From NCBI GenBank assembly GCA_963724825.1, contig CAVRWT010000016.1:60044-124043 (forward strand): a DNA stretch of 64,000 nt. The letters are read 5' to 3'. Of this stretch, positions 51,276 through 61,042 are shown one piece after another. Origin of the DNA: JALYNX01 sp963724825. Its GTDB lineage: Bacteria; Actinomycetota; Acidimicrobiia; Spongiisociales; ZC4RG35. Positions within the stretch are counted from its first letter, which is position 1. Every line of letters starts with the position of its first letter. The translations under genes were made by a program, and so were the position numbers. The notes below the pieces were generated by a model, which saw only the letters and a list, made by a program, of their open reading frames with translations, had not been told where the DNA came from and did no database searches.

Positions 51276-52243
51276 TCGAACGGGCCATCCTGGAGGCCGC
51301 GGCCGCGGCAATCGCCTCCGCGGACTCCCTGGCGCTCGCTTGTCACATCGGACCTGACGGTGACGCCTTGGGCTCGATGCTCGGATTCGGGATCGCCGCG
51401 GAGAATGCCGGGAAGAAGGTTGTCGCCAGTTTTGGGACGCCTTTCGACGTTTCGGCAAGCCTGGCGTTCCTCCCCACCCGGCTTCTGGTTCCGCCCCAGG
51501 AGTTCCCAGCCGATCCGCCGATGATGGTCGTCTTCGACGCCGGCTCACTCGATCGACTCGGAGAGCTTGCCGAGAACGCGTCGCATGCCGCCACCACGAT
51601 CGTGATCGACCATCACGTCACCAACGAGGGCTTCGGTGACATCGCCGTCGTGGACGGCCAAGCGGCGGCGACCGGAGAGCTGGTCGCGCACCTGCTCGAG
51701 ATCCTCGGCTGGCCGTTGACACCCGAGATCGCCACCTGTCTCCACACCGCCCTGGTCACCGACACCGGTCGATTTCAATACGCCAACACCAGGCCATCGA
51801 CCCTGATGCTCGCGGCGGGGCTGGTGGCGGCCGGTGCGGATCCGCCCGAGATCAGCCGTCATGTCTACGAGGAGGCTCCGTTCGGGTACCTCAAGGTGGC
51901 AGGAGCTGCCCTTGGGCGCGCCGAGCTGGACGAGGACAAAGGGGTGGTGTCCGCGGTGGTGACTCAGGCCGACCTCGTCGAGGCCGGGATCGATTGGGGC
52001 GACATCGACAATCTCATCAACACGGTCCGGCTGGCGGTGGAAGCCGACGTCGCGGTGCTGGCCAAGGTCCATGCCGACGGCAAGGTCAAGCTCAGCCTGC
52101 GCTCGAGAGGGGCGACCGATGTCGGATCGCTCGCCGTGGCGATGGGCGGGGGAGGCCACCGATTGGCGGCGGGGATCACCTACGTCGGGAACGTGGAGGA
52201 TGCCCTCGCCGAGGTCCGGCAAAGAGTCGGGGACTTCAGGTGA
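51272..52243 (+). CDS. DHH-family phosphoesterase (NrnA-like)
   Basis: Bifunctional oligoribonuclease/pAp phosphatase type. DHH motifs: CHIGPDGDALGSMLGFGIAA, VVFDAGSLDRL, TIVIDHHVTNEGFGD, and DTGRFQYANTRPST. The DHHA1 C-terminal motif is AMGGGGHRLAAGITYVG. 323 residues. In actinobacteria this gene, between rbfA and truB, may degrade nanoRNA, pAp or cyclic dinucleotide products. Stop overlaps the truB GTG. Confidence 0.92.
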   Translation: MIERAILEAAAAAIASADSLALACHIGPDGDALGSMLGFGIAAENAGKKVVASFGTPFDVSASLAFLPTRLLVPPQEFPADPPMMVVFDAGSLDRLGELAENASHAATTIVIDHHVTNEGFGDIAVVDGQAAATGELVAHLLEILGWPLTPEIATCLHTALVTDTGRFQYANTRPSTLMLAAGLVAAGADPPEISRHVYEEAPFGYLKVAGAALGRAELDEDKGVVSAVVTQADLVEAGIDWGDIDNLINTVRLAVEADVAVLAKVHADGKVKLSLRSRGATDVGSLAVAMGGGGHRLAAGITYVGNVEDALAEVRQRVGDFR

Positions 52244-53115
52244 CCAAGGGTTTCCTGGTGGTCGACAAACCCGGGGGAATCACCTCGAATGCCGTCGTGG
52301 GCAGGGTGCGGAAGGTCACCGGGATCAAGAAGGTCGGGCACGCCGGCACTCTCGACCCCATGGCCACCGGGGCCATGGTGGTCGCAATCGGACCGGTGAC
52401 CAGGTTGATCCGCTTCATCCAGGAGCAACCGAAGGAGTACCTGGCTACGGCCCAATTCGGGGTGGCCACCGACACCCTCGATGCTGATGGGGCGGTACTC
52501 GAGCGAGAGCCGATGGAATTCTCGGAAGCGGAGCTCAAGGAGGCCGCAGAGAGATTTGTCGGGCCGATCCTCCAGATCCCGCCGATGGTCTCGGCCCTCA
52601 AGCACCAGGGGCGTCGTCTCTATGAGCTGGCGCGCCAGGGCGAGGTGGTGGAGCGGGAAGCTCGCCCCGTCGAGGTGTACGAGTTGGAGATCCTCACTGT
52701 CGGCCCCGGCCCCTATCCGGACGTCGAGTTCCGGGTCGTGTGCGGCAAAGGCACCTATGTGCGCTCGCTGGCAGCTGACATGGCTGCGGTTCTTGGCGGA
52801 ACCGCTCACCTCACCGCGCTGCGGAGGACCCGGATCGGGTCACTGGAAGTGGACGTCGTCGGTGTGGCTCTCGACGACCTGGAAGGGTGGGAAGAGAGCA
52901 TGTTGACGCCTTCGCAGGCGTTGTCCGATCTGCCGGCGGTCACTGTCAGTGAAGGCACGGCCGAAGGGGTGAGCAACGGAGTGCGGTTCCTCGGTGGGGA
53001 GCTGGTGGACGCCCCGGACGGCTCGGTGCGGGTCCTCGACAATGAAGGCGAGCTTCTGGCGATCTATCGGAGTAGCGGGGCCCAGGCGTTCCCCGAGGTA
53101 GTCCTCGCCTCATGA
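52240..53115 (+). CDS. truB: tRNA pseudouridine55 synthase
   Basis: Makes pseudouridine 55 in tRNA T-loops. TKGFLVVDKPGGITSNAVVG, catalytic Asp in VGHAGTLDPMATGAMVV, PMVSALKHQGRRLYELARQG and CGKGTYVRSLAADMAAVLGG. 291 residues with a C-terminal PUA-like part. Start GTG overlaps the previous stop (GTGA). Confidence 0.95.
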   Translation: MTKGFLVVDKPGGITSNAVVGRVRKVTGIKKVGHAGTLDPMATGAMVVAIGPVTRLIRFIQEQPKEYLATAQFGVATDTLDADGAVLEREPMEFSEAELKEAAERFVGPILQIPPMVSALKHQGRRLYELARQGEVVEREARPVEVYELEILTVGPGPYPDVEFRVVCGKGTYVRSLAADMAAVLGGTAHLTALRRTRIGSLEVDVVGVALDDLEGWEESMLTPSQALSDLPAVTVSEGTAEGVSNGVRFLGGELVDAPDGSVRVLDNEGELLAIYRSSGAQAFPEVVLAS

Positions 53116-54039
53116 GGGTGCTCACCGGCCCTTGGGCGAGATGGGAGGCGCAGGCCGATCCCACCGCGGTGACCGTTGGCGTGTTCGACGGGGTGCATCT
53201 AGGTCATCGAACGCTGATCGATCGTCTGCGTGCCACCGGCCTCGTCCCCACGGTTCTCACCTTCGACCCCCACCCCGCCGAGGTGCTCTCGCCGGGCACC
53301 CACCCTCGCCTCATCACGAGCATCGACGAGCGGCTGGCCCTTCTCGAGGGAGCCGGAGTCGAGCTGGTTGGAGTGCTCGATCTGGCGGAGATCCGGCATC
53401 TCCATCCTGGCGAATTCGTGACTCAGGTCCTCGAAGAGCGGCTGGCCATGGCCGCGATGGTCATGGGCACCGACTTCCACTTCGGGAAGGACCGCTCGGG
53501 TGACGTGGCGTTCCTGCAGAGCGCCGGCGATCAGAGCGGGTTCAAGGTCGAAGTCGTCGAGTTGCAGACCGTTGACGGGATCGTCTCGTCCTCGGGAATC
53601 AGGGCGCTCCTCGAGTCAGGAGACGTGAGGCAGGCCGCGGTCCTCCTCGGGTCCCGATACCGGATGTCCAACGTGGTGGTTCACGGCGACAAGCGAGGCC
53701 GGGAGATCGGCTTCCCCACAGCCAATCTCGAGCCACCGGATCGCAAGGTCATCCCCGGGACCGGGGTGTACGCGGCATTCGCCTCGCTTCTCGGGCCGGC
53801 GTCACCAGGCGGCGGTGAATGTTGGGGTCAGGCCGACTTTCGGTGGCGGCGAACTGGTGGTCGAGGCGTACCTGCTCGATTTCAATGATGATTGCTACGG
53901 GGAGACGATGACGCTCGAATTCGTGGAGCGTTTGCGCCCCGAGTTGAAGTTCGCCGGGGTTCCAGAGTTGGTGGAGCAGATGACAGACGATGTCGTGAAG
54001 GTTCGGGACATCCTGAGCGCGGAGTCCCACGATGCCTGA
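53112..54039 (+). CDS. ribF: Bifunctional riboflavin kinase/FAD synthetase, one frameshift
   Basis: Makes FMN and FAD; relevant to CoxM and other flavoproteins. FAD synthetase motifs AVTVGVFDGVHLGHRTLIDR, GTDFHFGKDRSGDVAFLQ and SSSGIRALLESGDV. Kinase motif VVVHGDKRGREIGFPTANLE. The frame breaks near 53.80 kb in GCGTCACC; dropping one base gives HQAAVNVGVRPTFGGGELVV, the expected continuation. About 308 residues after repair. Overlaps proB by eight bases. Confidence 0.93.
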
Positions 54040-55177
54040 GTCAGGCCGTCACCGGATCCCGGTGGGAATGCCGGTGGTGATGAAGGCCGGTTCCTCGAGC
54101 CTTGTCCAAAAGTCGGGGGAGCTCGACGCCGAAGCCCTGGCCAGGACCGCCGACCTGGTCGCCGGGATGTGGGAGCTCGGTTACCCCACGCTCCTCGTCT
54201 CTTCCGGAGCGGTCGCCGCCGGCTTGCCTGCACTCGGGCTCGATCGGCGCCCGAAGGACGTGCCCGGGCTCCAGGTCGCAGCCGCCGTCGGCCAGGGCCG
54301 GTTGATGGAGCGGTATTCGGCGCTGTTTGCCGAGAGGGGCCGGGTAGTTGGGCAGGTCCTGCTGACCAAGGACCTCCTCGCCAACCGGAGCCAGTATCTG
54401 CACGCCCGCGAGGCCTTGGAGAGGATGTTGTCACTGGGCGTGGTGCCCATCGTCAACGAGAACGACACGGTGGTGGTTGACGGACTGAGGCTGGGGGACA
54501 ACGACCGGCTGGCAGCCATCGTCTCCCACCTGGTCTCGGCCGGGCTGCTGGTGATCCTCACCGATACCGGTGGGATCTACTCCGCCGACCCGAGGACGGT
54601 CGCCGACGCCGAATTGCTGAGTGCGGTGCGGCCCACCGACGCCGCGTTGGATGTGGTGGTCTCTGGCGAGCCGGGCCCCTTCGGATCAGGTGGCGCCGCC
54701 ACCAAGGTCGCCGCGGCCCGGATGGCGGCATGGTCGGGCATCCCCACGGTGATCGCCGATGCCCGGGAAGGCGACGTCCTGGCCCGCGCCGCCGCCGGCG
54801 AGGAGATCGGGACCTGGGTCACCCCCCATGAGACCAAGCTCCCGGCCCGCAAGCTTTGGATCGCTTTCGGCCAGCCGACCGAGGGCAAAGTCGTGGTCGA
54901 TCCGGGGGCGACCAAAGCCTTGTTGGAAGGCGGCAAGTCGCTCCTGGCGGTTGGCGTGTTATCGGTGGACGGTGCTTTCGATGCCGAGGCGGCGGTCGAG
55001 GTGTTCGACGGTGATGGCCGTCTCGTCGGCAAGGGGCTGACGACGATGAGCGCCGATCAGGCCCGTCAGTCCATTGGCCGGCACAGCTCTGAGGTAGGCG
55101 GTGTGGTCATTCATCGTGACGACTTCGTGCTTCTCGCGGTTGAGCAACCGGCCCCTGCCGATAGGCTTGTCCCATGA
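54032..55177 (+). CDS. proB: Glutamate 5-kinase
   Basis: First step of proline synthesis, feedback-inhibited by proline. AAK domain VVMKAGSSSLVQKSGELDAE, LLVSSGAVAAGLPALGLDRR, VPIVNENDTVVVDGLRLGDN; PUA domain GKSLLAVGVLSVDGAFDAEA. 381 residues. The usual actinobacterial upstream neighbour obg is not here. Overlaps proA (ATGA). Confidence 0.95.
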   Translation: MPESGRHRIPVGMPVVMKAGSSSLVQKSGELDAEALARTADLVAGMWELGYPTLLVSSGAVAAGLPALGLDRRPKDVPGLQVAAAVGQGRLMERYSALFAERGRVVGQVLLTKDLLANRSQYLHAREALERMLSLGVVPIVNENDTVVVDGLRLGDNDRLAAIVSHLVSAGLLVILTDTGGIYSADPRTVADAELLSAVRPTDAALDVVVSGEPGPFGSGGAATKVAAARMAAWSGIPTVIADAREGDVLARAAAGEEIGTWVTPHETKLPARKLWIAFGQPTEGKVVVDPGATKALLEGGKSLLAVGVLSVDGAFDAEAAVEVFDGDGRLVGKGLTTMSADQARQSIGRHSSEVGGVVIHRDDFVLLAVEQPAPADRLVP

Positions 55178-56412
55178 TCGACGTGATCGGCCAGCGGGCC
55201 CGGGACGCCTCACGTGAGCTAGCCCAGTCGACGGGTGAGGTTCGGGAGCAGGCCCTGAGGCAGATGGCCGAGGCCGTCGAGGAGGCAACGCCTGCTCTGC
55301 TCGCCGCCAACGAAGCCGATCTCGAGCAGGCGGCCAACGAGGGGATCGGGGGAGCCCTTCTCGATCGTCTGCGGTTGACCGAGGCCAGGGTTGGCGCCAT
55401 GGCTTCCGGTTTGCGCACCGTCGCCGGATTGCCTGACCCGGTCGGCCGGGAAACCGGGGGCTGGGTGCTTCACAACGGGATCCGCCTCCATCGGGTTCGG
55501 GCGCCGCTCGGTGTGGTGGCAGTGATCTACGAAGCCCGACCCAATGTCACCGCCGACGCCGCAGGGCTCTGCATCAAGTCCGGCAACGCCGTGATCCTGC
55601 GCGGCTCCTCGTACGCCCTCCGGTCGAATATGGCGATCAGCAACGCCTTGCGGGAAGCCCTGTCCGACACCGGTCTGCCGGCCGACGGGGTCCAGCTCCT
55701 CGAGGACACCTCGCGGGATGGGGCCAAGGCCTTGATGCAGGCCACCGAGTGGGTGGACCTCCTGATCCCGCGCGGCGGTCCGGGTCTGATCGACGCGGTC
55801 CGAGCCGACGCCACTGTGCCAACGGTGATCGATGGAGCCGGCAATTGCCACGTCTATGTGGATGCGGCGGCGGACCTGGACATGGCCCGCTCGATCGTGG
55901 TCAACGCCAAGGTGCAGCGCCCGGGGGTGTGCAATGCGGCCGAGACCCTGTTGGTGCATGAAGCGGTTGCCGACCAATTCCTCGCCGACGTCGCCAAGGC
56001 CCTCGTCGCCGAGGGCGTCGAGCTCAGGGGAGATCAGCGTTCCCGTGAGCTGGTGCCCGAGATGCTCGAGGCCTCCGATGACGACTGGGCCACCGAGTTC
56101 CTCGACCTGATCATGGCGGTGAAGGTGGTCACCGATGTGGATGCGGCGATCGACCACATCCGGAAGTTCGGGACGGGTCACACCGAGGCGATCGTGACCG
56201 AGGACCGTGCCGCTGCGGACCGATTCGTTGGCGGCATCGACACCGCGGTCGTAGGCGTGAACGTCTCTACGAGATTCACCGATGGCGAGGAGTTCGGATT
56301 CGGCGCCGAGATCGGGAACTCGACACAGAAGCTGCATGTGCGAGGCCCGATGGGCCTCGAATCCCTGACCAGTGAGCGGTATGTCCTTTACGGCTCGGGG
56401 CAGGTGCGTTGA
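55174..56412 (+). CDS. proA: Gamma-glutamyl phosphate reductase
   Basis: Second step of proline synthesis with NADPH. VIYEARPNVTADAAGLCIKS, NAVILRGSSYALRSNMAISN, and the catalytic Cys in VQRPGVCNAAETLLV. The end DGEEFGFGAEIGNSTQKLHV and GPMGLESLTSERYVLYG is typical. 412 residues. Confidence 0.95.
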   Translation: MIDVIGQRARDASRELAQSTGEVREQALRQMAEAVEEATPALLAANEADLEQAANEGIGGALLDRLRLTEARVGAMASGLRTVAGLPDPVGRETGGWVLHNGIRLHRVRAPLGVVAVIYEARPNVTADAAGLCIKSGNAVILRGSSYALRSNMAISNALREALSDTGLPADGVQLLEDTSRDGAKALMQATEWVDLLIPRGGPGLIDAVRADATVPTVIDGAGNCHVYVDAAADLDMARSIVVNAKVQRPGVCNAAETLLVHEAVADQFLADVAKALVAEGVELRGDQRSRELVPEMLEASDDDWATEFLDLIMAVKVVTDVDAAIDHIRKFGTGHTEAIVTEDRAAADRFVGGIDTAVVGVNVSTRFTDGEEFGFGAEIGNSTQKLHVRGPMGLESLTSERYVLYGSGQVR

Positions 56413-56488
56413 CCCCGGTTGCGGGTTGGGTGGCCCCACCTGCTAAAGTTCTGATCGCTCCCCCGGGAATATTCAGGTTTTTCGCGTT

Positions 56489-56746
56489 ATGAAGACAACT
56501 ACCGAGATCGTCGCCGAATACGGCACCCACAACAGTGACACCGGCTCGCCGGAAGTCCAGGTTGCCCTGCTCAGCGAGCGAATCAACGAGCTCACCGAGC
56601 ATCTCCGTGAGCACAAGCACGATCATCACAGCCGGCGTGGCCTGCTGATGATGGTCGGCAAGCGTCGTCGGCTGCTCGACTACCTCCGCAGGGAGGACGT
56701 CGAGCGGTATAGAAGCCTCATCGCAAAGCTGGGGCTGCGTCGCTAA
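56489..56746 (+). CDS. rpsO: Ribosomal protein S15
   Basis: An 85-residue S15 that binds 16S rRNA early in assembly. TTEIVAEYGTHNSDTGSPEV, QVALLSERINELTEHLREHK and HHSRRGLLMMVGKRRRLLDY. No strong ribosome site precedes the ATG. The leader of 76 bases after proA may contain a promoter (TAAAGT-like box). Followed by pnp, as in most bacteria. Confidence 0.96.
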   Translation: MKTTTEIVAEYGTHNSDTGSPEVQVALLSERINELTEHLREHKHDHHSRRGLLMMVGKRRRLLDYLRREDVERYRSLIAKLGLRR

Positions 56747-56785
56747 CAAAGGTTTCCCGGATGCGCGTCGCGCAGCCGGCGAAAA

Positions 56786-56863
56786 GCGGACCCAAGGTCC
56801 GCAACAACACACGCTGAGCCTTGTCGGTTGTCAGTGGCGATGTCTCGGAAATCTCTGAGACAT
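56786..56863 (+). promoter_or_regulatory. Two hairpins between rpsO and pnp
   Basis: First hairpin: GCGGACC-CAA-GGTCCGC, 7 bp. Second: ATGTCTC and GAGACAT, 7 bp around a 10-base loop. Neither is followed by a T-run. In E. coli a similar rpsO-pnp spacer hairpin is cut by RNase III and lets PNPase control its own mRNA; the same layout suggests an analogous processing site here, by inference. Confidence 0.5.
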
Positions 56864-56907
56864 GACTACTGCCAACGGGCGTGGCTCCATTACACAAGGA
56901 GCACTTA

Positions 56908-59331
56908 GTGCCCGAAATCTCCGTATCGGGGACCATCGGTGGCAAAGAGTTCGTCCTGAGCACCGGCAAATTGGCCGGACAGGCGGACGGAGCCGTGGTC
57001 GCCCAACTCGGCGGTACCGAAATGTTGGTTACCGCCACAGCAACGAAGTCGCTACGCGAAGGCGTCGACTTCTTCCCACTCACCGTGGACTTCGAAGAGC
57101 GCATGTACGCCGTGGGCAAGATCCCCGGCTCGTTCTTCCGCCGCGAGGGTCGTCCCAGCGAGCAGGCCATCCTGACCTGCCGCCTCATCGACCGCCCGCT
57201 TCGCCCATCGTTCGCCGATGGCTACCGCTGTGAGACCCATGTGGTCGTCACCAGCCTCGCCGTCGACGGCGAGAACCCTTATGACGTAGTCGCCCTGAAC
57301 GGTGCCTCCGCCGCCCTCGCCATCAGCCCGATCCCCTTCCAGGGGCCAATCGGTGGAGTGCGTCTCGCGCTCAAGAAGGGCGAGTGGGTTCCGTTCCCGA
57401 CCGAAGCCGACCTCGCAGAGTCGGTCTTCGAGTTGGTTGTCGCCGGAGGTCGCAATGACGCCGGCGGGATCGACATCATCATGGTCGAGGCCGGCTCCAC
57501 GCCGAACGGCCTGCGGCTGATCGCCGACGGCGATGCCCCGTCCGACGAGGCCACCGTGGCCCGCGGGTTGGAGGAAGCCAAGACCTACATCGGCGAGTCG
57601 ATCGACCTCCAGAACGAGCTGGTGTCCAAGGTCACCAAGAAGGAAGTCGAGTGGCCGGTCGCCATCGACTACACACCCGAGGCCTACGACCGGGTCAAGG
57701 CGATCGCCGAGCCCAAGTTGCAGTCGGTGGTTGTCATCGCCGAGAAGCAGGAGCGCAACGCCGCTCAGGATGCAGCCCTCGAGGCCACCATGGCCGAGCT
57801 GGGCCTGGACGAGGACGACTCCGATGGCCGCGAGCAGTCGAAGCGGGCCTTCAAGTCGGTGGTCAAGGACCTGATGAGGAAGCGCGTCGTCGAAGACGGA
57901 ATCCGTCTCGATGGCCGCGGCCCAACCGACATCCGCCCGCTCAGCGCCGAAGTCAGTGTCATCAAGCGGACCCATGGCTCCGGCCTCTTCCAGAGAGGCG
58001 AGACCCAGGTTCTGAACCTGACCACTCTCGGCATGCTCAAGATGGAGCAGATGCTGGACACCCTCGCCAACGAGGACTCCAAGCGATACATGCACCATTA
58101 CAACTTCCCGCCGTTCTCGACGGGGGAGGCAGGGTTCATGCGTGGTCCCAAGCGCCGTGAGATCGGGCATGGGGCACTGGCCGAGAAGGCCGTCCTCCCG
58201 GTGATCCCGACCGAGGAAGAGTTCCCCTACGCCTTGAGGCTGGTGTCCGAGGTGCTTTCCTCGAACGGATCCACCTCGATGGCGTCGGTGTGCGCATCGT
58301 CGCTGTCCCTCATGGACGCCGGAGTTCCGATCGCAGCGCCCGTCGGCGGTATCGCCATGGGCCTCATCCATCGGGATGGCAAGTACGTCACGCTGACCGA
58401 CATCCTCGGTGCAGAGGACGCACTCGGCGACATGGACTTCAAGGTTGCCGGCACCAGGGACGTGATCACCGCGCTTCAGCTCGACACCAAGTTGGAGGGC
58501 CTGCCCTCCGAGGTGTTGGCCGACGCCCTGAATCAGGCCAAGGTGGCCCGTCTCATCATCCTCGACAAGATGGCCGAGGCGATCGCCGAGCCCCGTTCCG
58601 AGATGAACGAGTACGCGCCACGCATCGAGTCGATCGAAATCCCCAAGGACAAGATCGGCGAAGTCATCGGTCCCAAGGGTGCGGTCATCCGTGAGCTCGA
58701 AGAGGTCACCGGCGCCGCCATCGAGATCGAAGAGGCCGACGGCAAGGGAATCGTCAGGATCGCCTCCTCGGACAGCTCCGCACTGGCAGCTGCCAAGGAG
58801 AAGGTCATGCAGATCGCATTCCCGCCCGAGGTCGAGTTGGGGACCGAGTACACCGGCAAGGTGGTCAACATCACCAAGTTCGGTGCCTTCGTCAACATCC
58901 TTCCCGGACGTGACGGCCTGCTTCACATCTCGCGTCTCGACGGCTCAAAGCGCGTCGAGCGGGTCGAGGACTATCTGACCGACGGTCAGGAGCTGAAGGT
59001 CCGGGTTCGTGAGATCGACCGGGGCAAGGTCAGCCTCGAGTTGGTCGATGCCCTGGAGGGCGCGACCCTGCCCGACTCCGAGCCACCGAGCTCGGGCGGC
59101 GGCGATCGGGGCCGTGGCTCCGGTGATCGTGATCGTGGCCGTGGCGGCTCGGGCGATCGGGGACGGGGCGGCTCTGGGGATCGTGACCGCGGCCGTGACC
59201 GGAACCGCGACGACCGTCCGGCTCCGGAGAAGGCTCCCGTGGCCATTGCTCAACCGACATCGGCCAGCGCCGAGCGTCGTCGTGTGGCCCAGCCTTTCGA
59301 CGAGGTCTTCGAAGACCTCCAGAACAACTAG
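56908..59331 (+). CDS. pnp: Polyribonucleotide nucleotidyltransferase (PNPase) with an Arg/Gly/Asp-rich tail
   Basis: 3'-5' phosphorolytic exoribonuclease. Two RNase PH-like domains (first: FFPLTVDFEERMYAVGKIPG, FFRREGRPSEQAILTCRLID; second: HGSGLFQRGETQVLNLTTLG, STSMASVCASSLSLMDAGVP), KH (IGEVIGPKGAVIRELEEVTG) and S1 (YTGKVVNITKFGAFVNILPG). After S1 comes a tail of about 95 residues with repeated DRGRGGSGDR units. Start is GTG with AAGGAG eight bases upstream; an in-frame GTG nine codons earlier lacks this site. 807 residues. Confidence 0.95.
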   Translation: MPEISVSGTIGGKEFVLSTGKLAGQADGAVVAQLGGTEMLVTATATKSLREGVDFFPLTVDFEERMYAVGKIPGSFFRREGRPSEQAILTCRLIDRPLRPSFADGYRCETHVVVTSLAVDGENPYDVVALNGASAALAISPIPFQGPIGGVRLALKKGEWVPFPTEADLAESVFELVVAGGRNDAGGIDIIMVEAGSTPNGLRLIADGDAPSDEATVARGLEEAKTYIGESIDLQNELVSKVTKKEVEWPVAIDYTPEAYDRVKAIAEPKLQSVVVIAEKQERNAAQDAALEATMAELGLDEDDSDGREQSKRAFKSVVKDLMRKRVVEDGIRLDGRGPTDIRPLSAEVSVIKRTHGSGLFQRGETQVLNLTTLGMLKMEQMLDTLANEDSKRYMHHYNFPPFSTGEAGFMRGPKRREIGHGALAEKAVLPVIPTEEEFPYALRLVSEVLSSNGSTSMASVCASSLSLMDAGVPIAAPVGGIAMGLIHRDGKYVTLTDILGAEDALGDMDFKVAGTRDVITALQLDTKLEGLPSEVLADALNQAKVARLIILDKMAEAIAEPRSEMNEYAPRIESIEIPKDKIGEVIGPKGAVIRELEEVTGAAIEIEEADGKGIVRIASSDSSALAAAKEKVMQIAFPPEVELGTEYTGKVVNITKFGAFVNILPGRDGLLHISRLDGSKRVERVEDYLTDGQELKVRVREIDRGKVSLELVDALEGATLPDSEPPSSGGGDRGRGSGDRDRGRGGSGDRGRGGSGDRDRGRDRNRDDRPAPEKAPVAIAQPTSASAERRRVAQPFDEVFEDLQNN

Positions 59332-59335
59332 TCGC

Positions 59336-59360
59336 GAAGCGGCCGGTTCAGGGCCGCTTC
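59336..59360. terminator. Bidirectional hairpin between pnp and the GNAT gene
   Basis: GAAGCGGCC and GGCCGCTTC pair over 9 bp around a 7-base loop, directly after the pnp stop and overlapping the last codons of the convergent GNAT gene. No T-run on either side, but the position between convergent ends fits a shared terminator. Confidence 0.5.
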
Positions 59361-60212
59361 CAGGAACGCAACTCGGCGGTCTGGGTGAACCCGACCGCCG
59401 AGTAGAACGCAATGGCGTCCTCGCGGTGGTCGTCGGTGATCACCCTGACCCGGCTCATTCCCGCTTCCCGCATCCGTGAGAAGGCGTACTCCATCAGCGC
59501 TCGCCCCACTCCCCGCCGATGAAATGCGGGATCGGTCCCCATCGGCTCGATCTCAGCGATGCCTGATGGGTCCGGCCACCAGATCATGAAGGCGGCGACG
59601 GTCCCGTCGTCGGCCACCGCCACCAGGTCGCGGTCGGCGTCGTAGACCGGCGAGCGCATCAATCGGAGATAGCGCTCGAGGTGCTCGGCCGGATCCATGG
59701 TCGACTTGAAGGCGGCGTGCGAGGCTCGTCGCCTTGCGTCTGCCTCATCCAGACCGCGCAATGGTCTGAGGGTCAGGCCCGATGGCGGGATCGGGGTGCG
59801 GTCAGCGTGGGTGAGATCGTGGATGAAGATCGGGCCGTCGGTCCCGGCCACCTCGTATCCCTTCGCTTCGAGCTCGGATTCGAGGGCATGGTCGGCGCTC
59901 GAGACACAAGCGACTTTCGCCCCCGGCCCGAGCTGCTCACAGCCCCATTCGATTAGAGGCAGCTGGCGATTGACCCGGCGCGCAAAATGCTGCGATCTCG
60001 TTGTGGTTGCGAAACAAGACGACGAATCCCTGGTCTCCGTCGAGCCAGTAGCTGATCTGCTCATCGGTGCGAGGGTCGCTGTGATACGCCCACCAGGCCA
60101 GGTCTCCGGGATGGATCACATACCGGGGGCTGTCTTCTCTGATGGCCGCGCTGAGGATCGCCTGCATGCGACTCAGGTCGTTCGGGTTTCGCGGCGATAC
60201 CGGGTCAGGCAT
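59348..60212 (-). CDS. GNAT-family N-acetyltransferase, one frameshift
   Basis: About 287 residues after repair. The N-terminal GNAT-like half (SRMQAILSAAIREDSPRYVI, DEQISYWLDGDQGFVVLFRN) is in one frame. Near 59.99 kb a TTTT run breaks it; dropping one T gives RRVNRQLPLIEWGCEQLGPG. The C-terminal GNAT domain has the acetyl-CoA motif MGTDPAFHRRGVGRALMEYA and ends IAFYSAVGFTQTAELRSWKR. The double-GNAT layout resembles mycothiol synthase-type enzymes in general form only. Substrate unknown. Confidence 0.82.
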
Positions 60213-60310
60213 TTGCTGGAACGGTAGGTGGGTCGAGCTTCGTTACACCTGAAACGACCGTTCAGGTCGTACAATTCGCATGTGCTGTCCGGATCAGGGA
60301 GGGCCCGGTT

Positions 60311-61021
60311 ATGGCTATGGAGTCAAAGGGAGTCGTCCATATGAAGGGCGATTCCACGCAGACGATCGCGGTGGAGGTGTTCACCGACGACGAGACTCTT
60401 CGGCCTCATCTCCGCCGGAGAGGTCATCGGTGAGTGGCCGGTGGAGGGGATGGGGATCCAGGCTCTGCGAGAGGGTTTCGCCATCCGCGCCGAGGGCGAG
60501 GACCTGATCCTCAAGACCGACAATGACGTCGGCCCTGGCCGAGGAGCTCGGGCTGATGACCTCTTCTCCGCGACTTGCTCGGAAGATGGCCGCCTCACAC
60601 AACGTCGAAGGGCCTCCCCCGGTGCCTTTGGACGAGCCGGTGGAGGAGCCGCCGCCCAAGTCCAACCTGTCGGCGATCGCCTTCGCCCTGGGAGGAGTCC
60701 TGGTCTTTGCCGGCGGGGCGTTTCTCCGGGCGGCTCCTGAGCTGGTCGGCGCGGATACCGTGGCTCTTGGGTCGTACTGGCTGGCTTTCATGATCGGCGG
60801 CCTGGTGATGGTCGCCATCGCCTATCTGCTGAGTCGTGGGGCGAGATGGGCCCAGGTGGCGGCGATCCTCGCCGTTGGCGGCCATGATCATCGTGTTCGC
60901 ACTCGCGGTGCAGAACGTCACCCTCGATCCCAACGACCTCTTGGCGTACGGGTTTCTCGCCGGCGGGATCGTGGTCGGCGTGAGTGTTCTCTTCAGCGGG
61001 ACGCTGGGCCGGGAGCGCTAG
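60311..61021 (+). CDS. Membrane protein of unknown function, three frameshifts
   Basis: Repaired, about 235 residues. The N-terminal soluble part (VVHMKGDSTQTIAVEVFTDD; then EWPVEGMGIQALREGFAIRA, EGEDLILKTDNDV) is followed by a Pro-rich linker VPLDEPVEEPPPKSNLS and four TM helices: AIAFALGGVLVFAGGAFL, LAFMIGGLVMVAIAYLL, MIIVFALAVQNVTL and FLAGGIVVGVSVLFSG. Shifts lie near 60.40, 60.53 and 60.88 kb; each is repaired by dropping one base from CC or GG. The soluble part hints at a small DNA- or ligand-binding module, not recognised. Confidence 0.6.
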
Positions 61022-61042
61022 CCGGTCGGTAGCGTCGGCCCG

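Noticed and set aside
57052..58926. A 624-codon minus-strand frame opposite pnp
   Set aside because: An antisense shadow of PNPase; no motif and composition as expected from the complementary strand of GC-rich codons.
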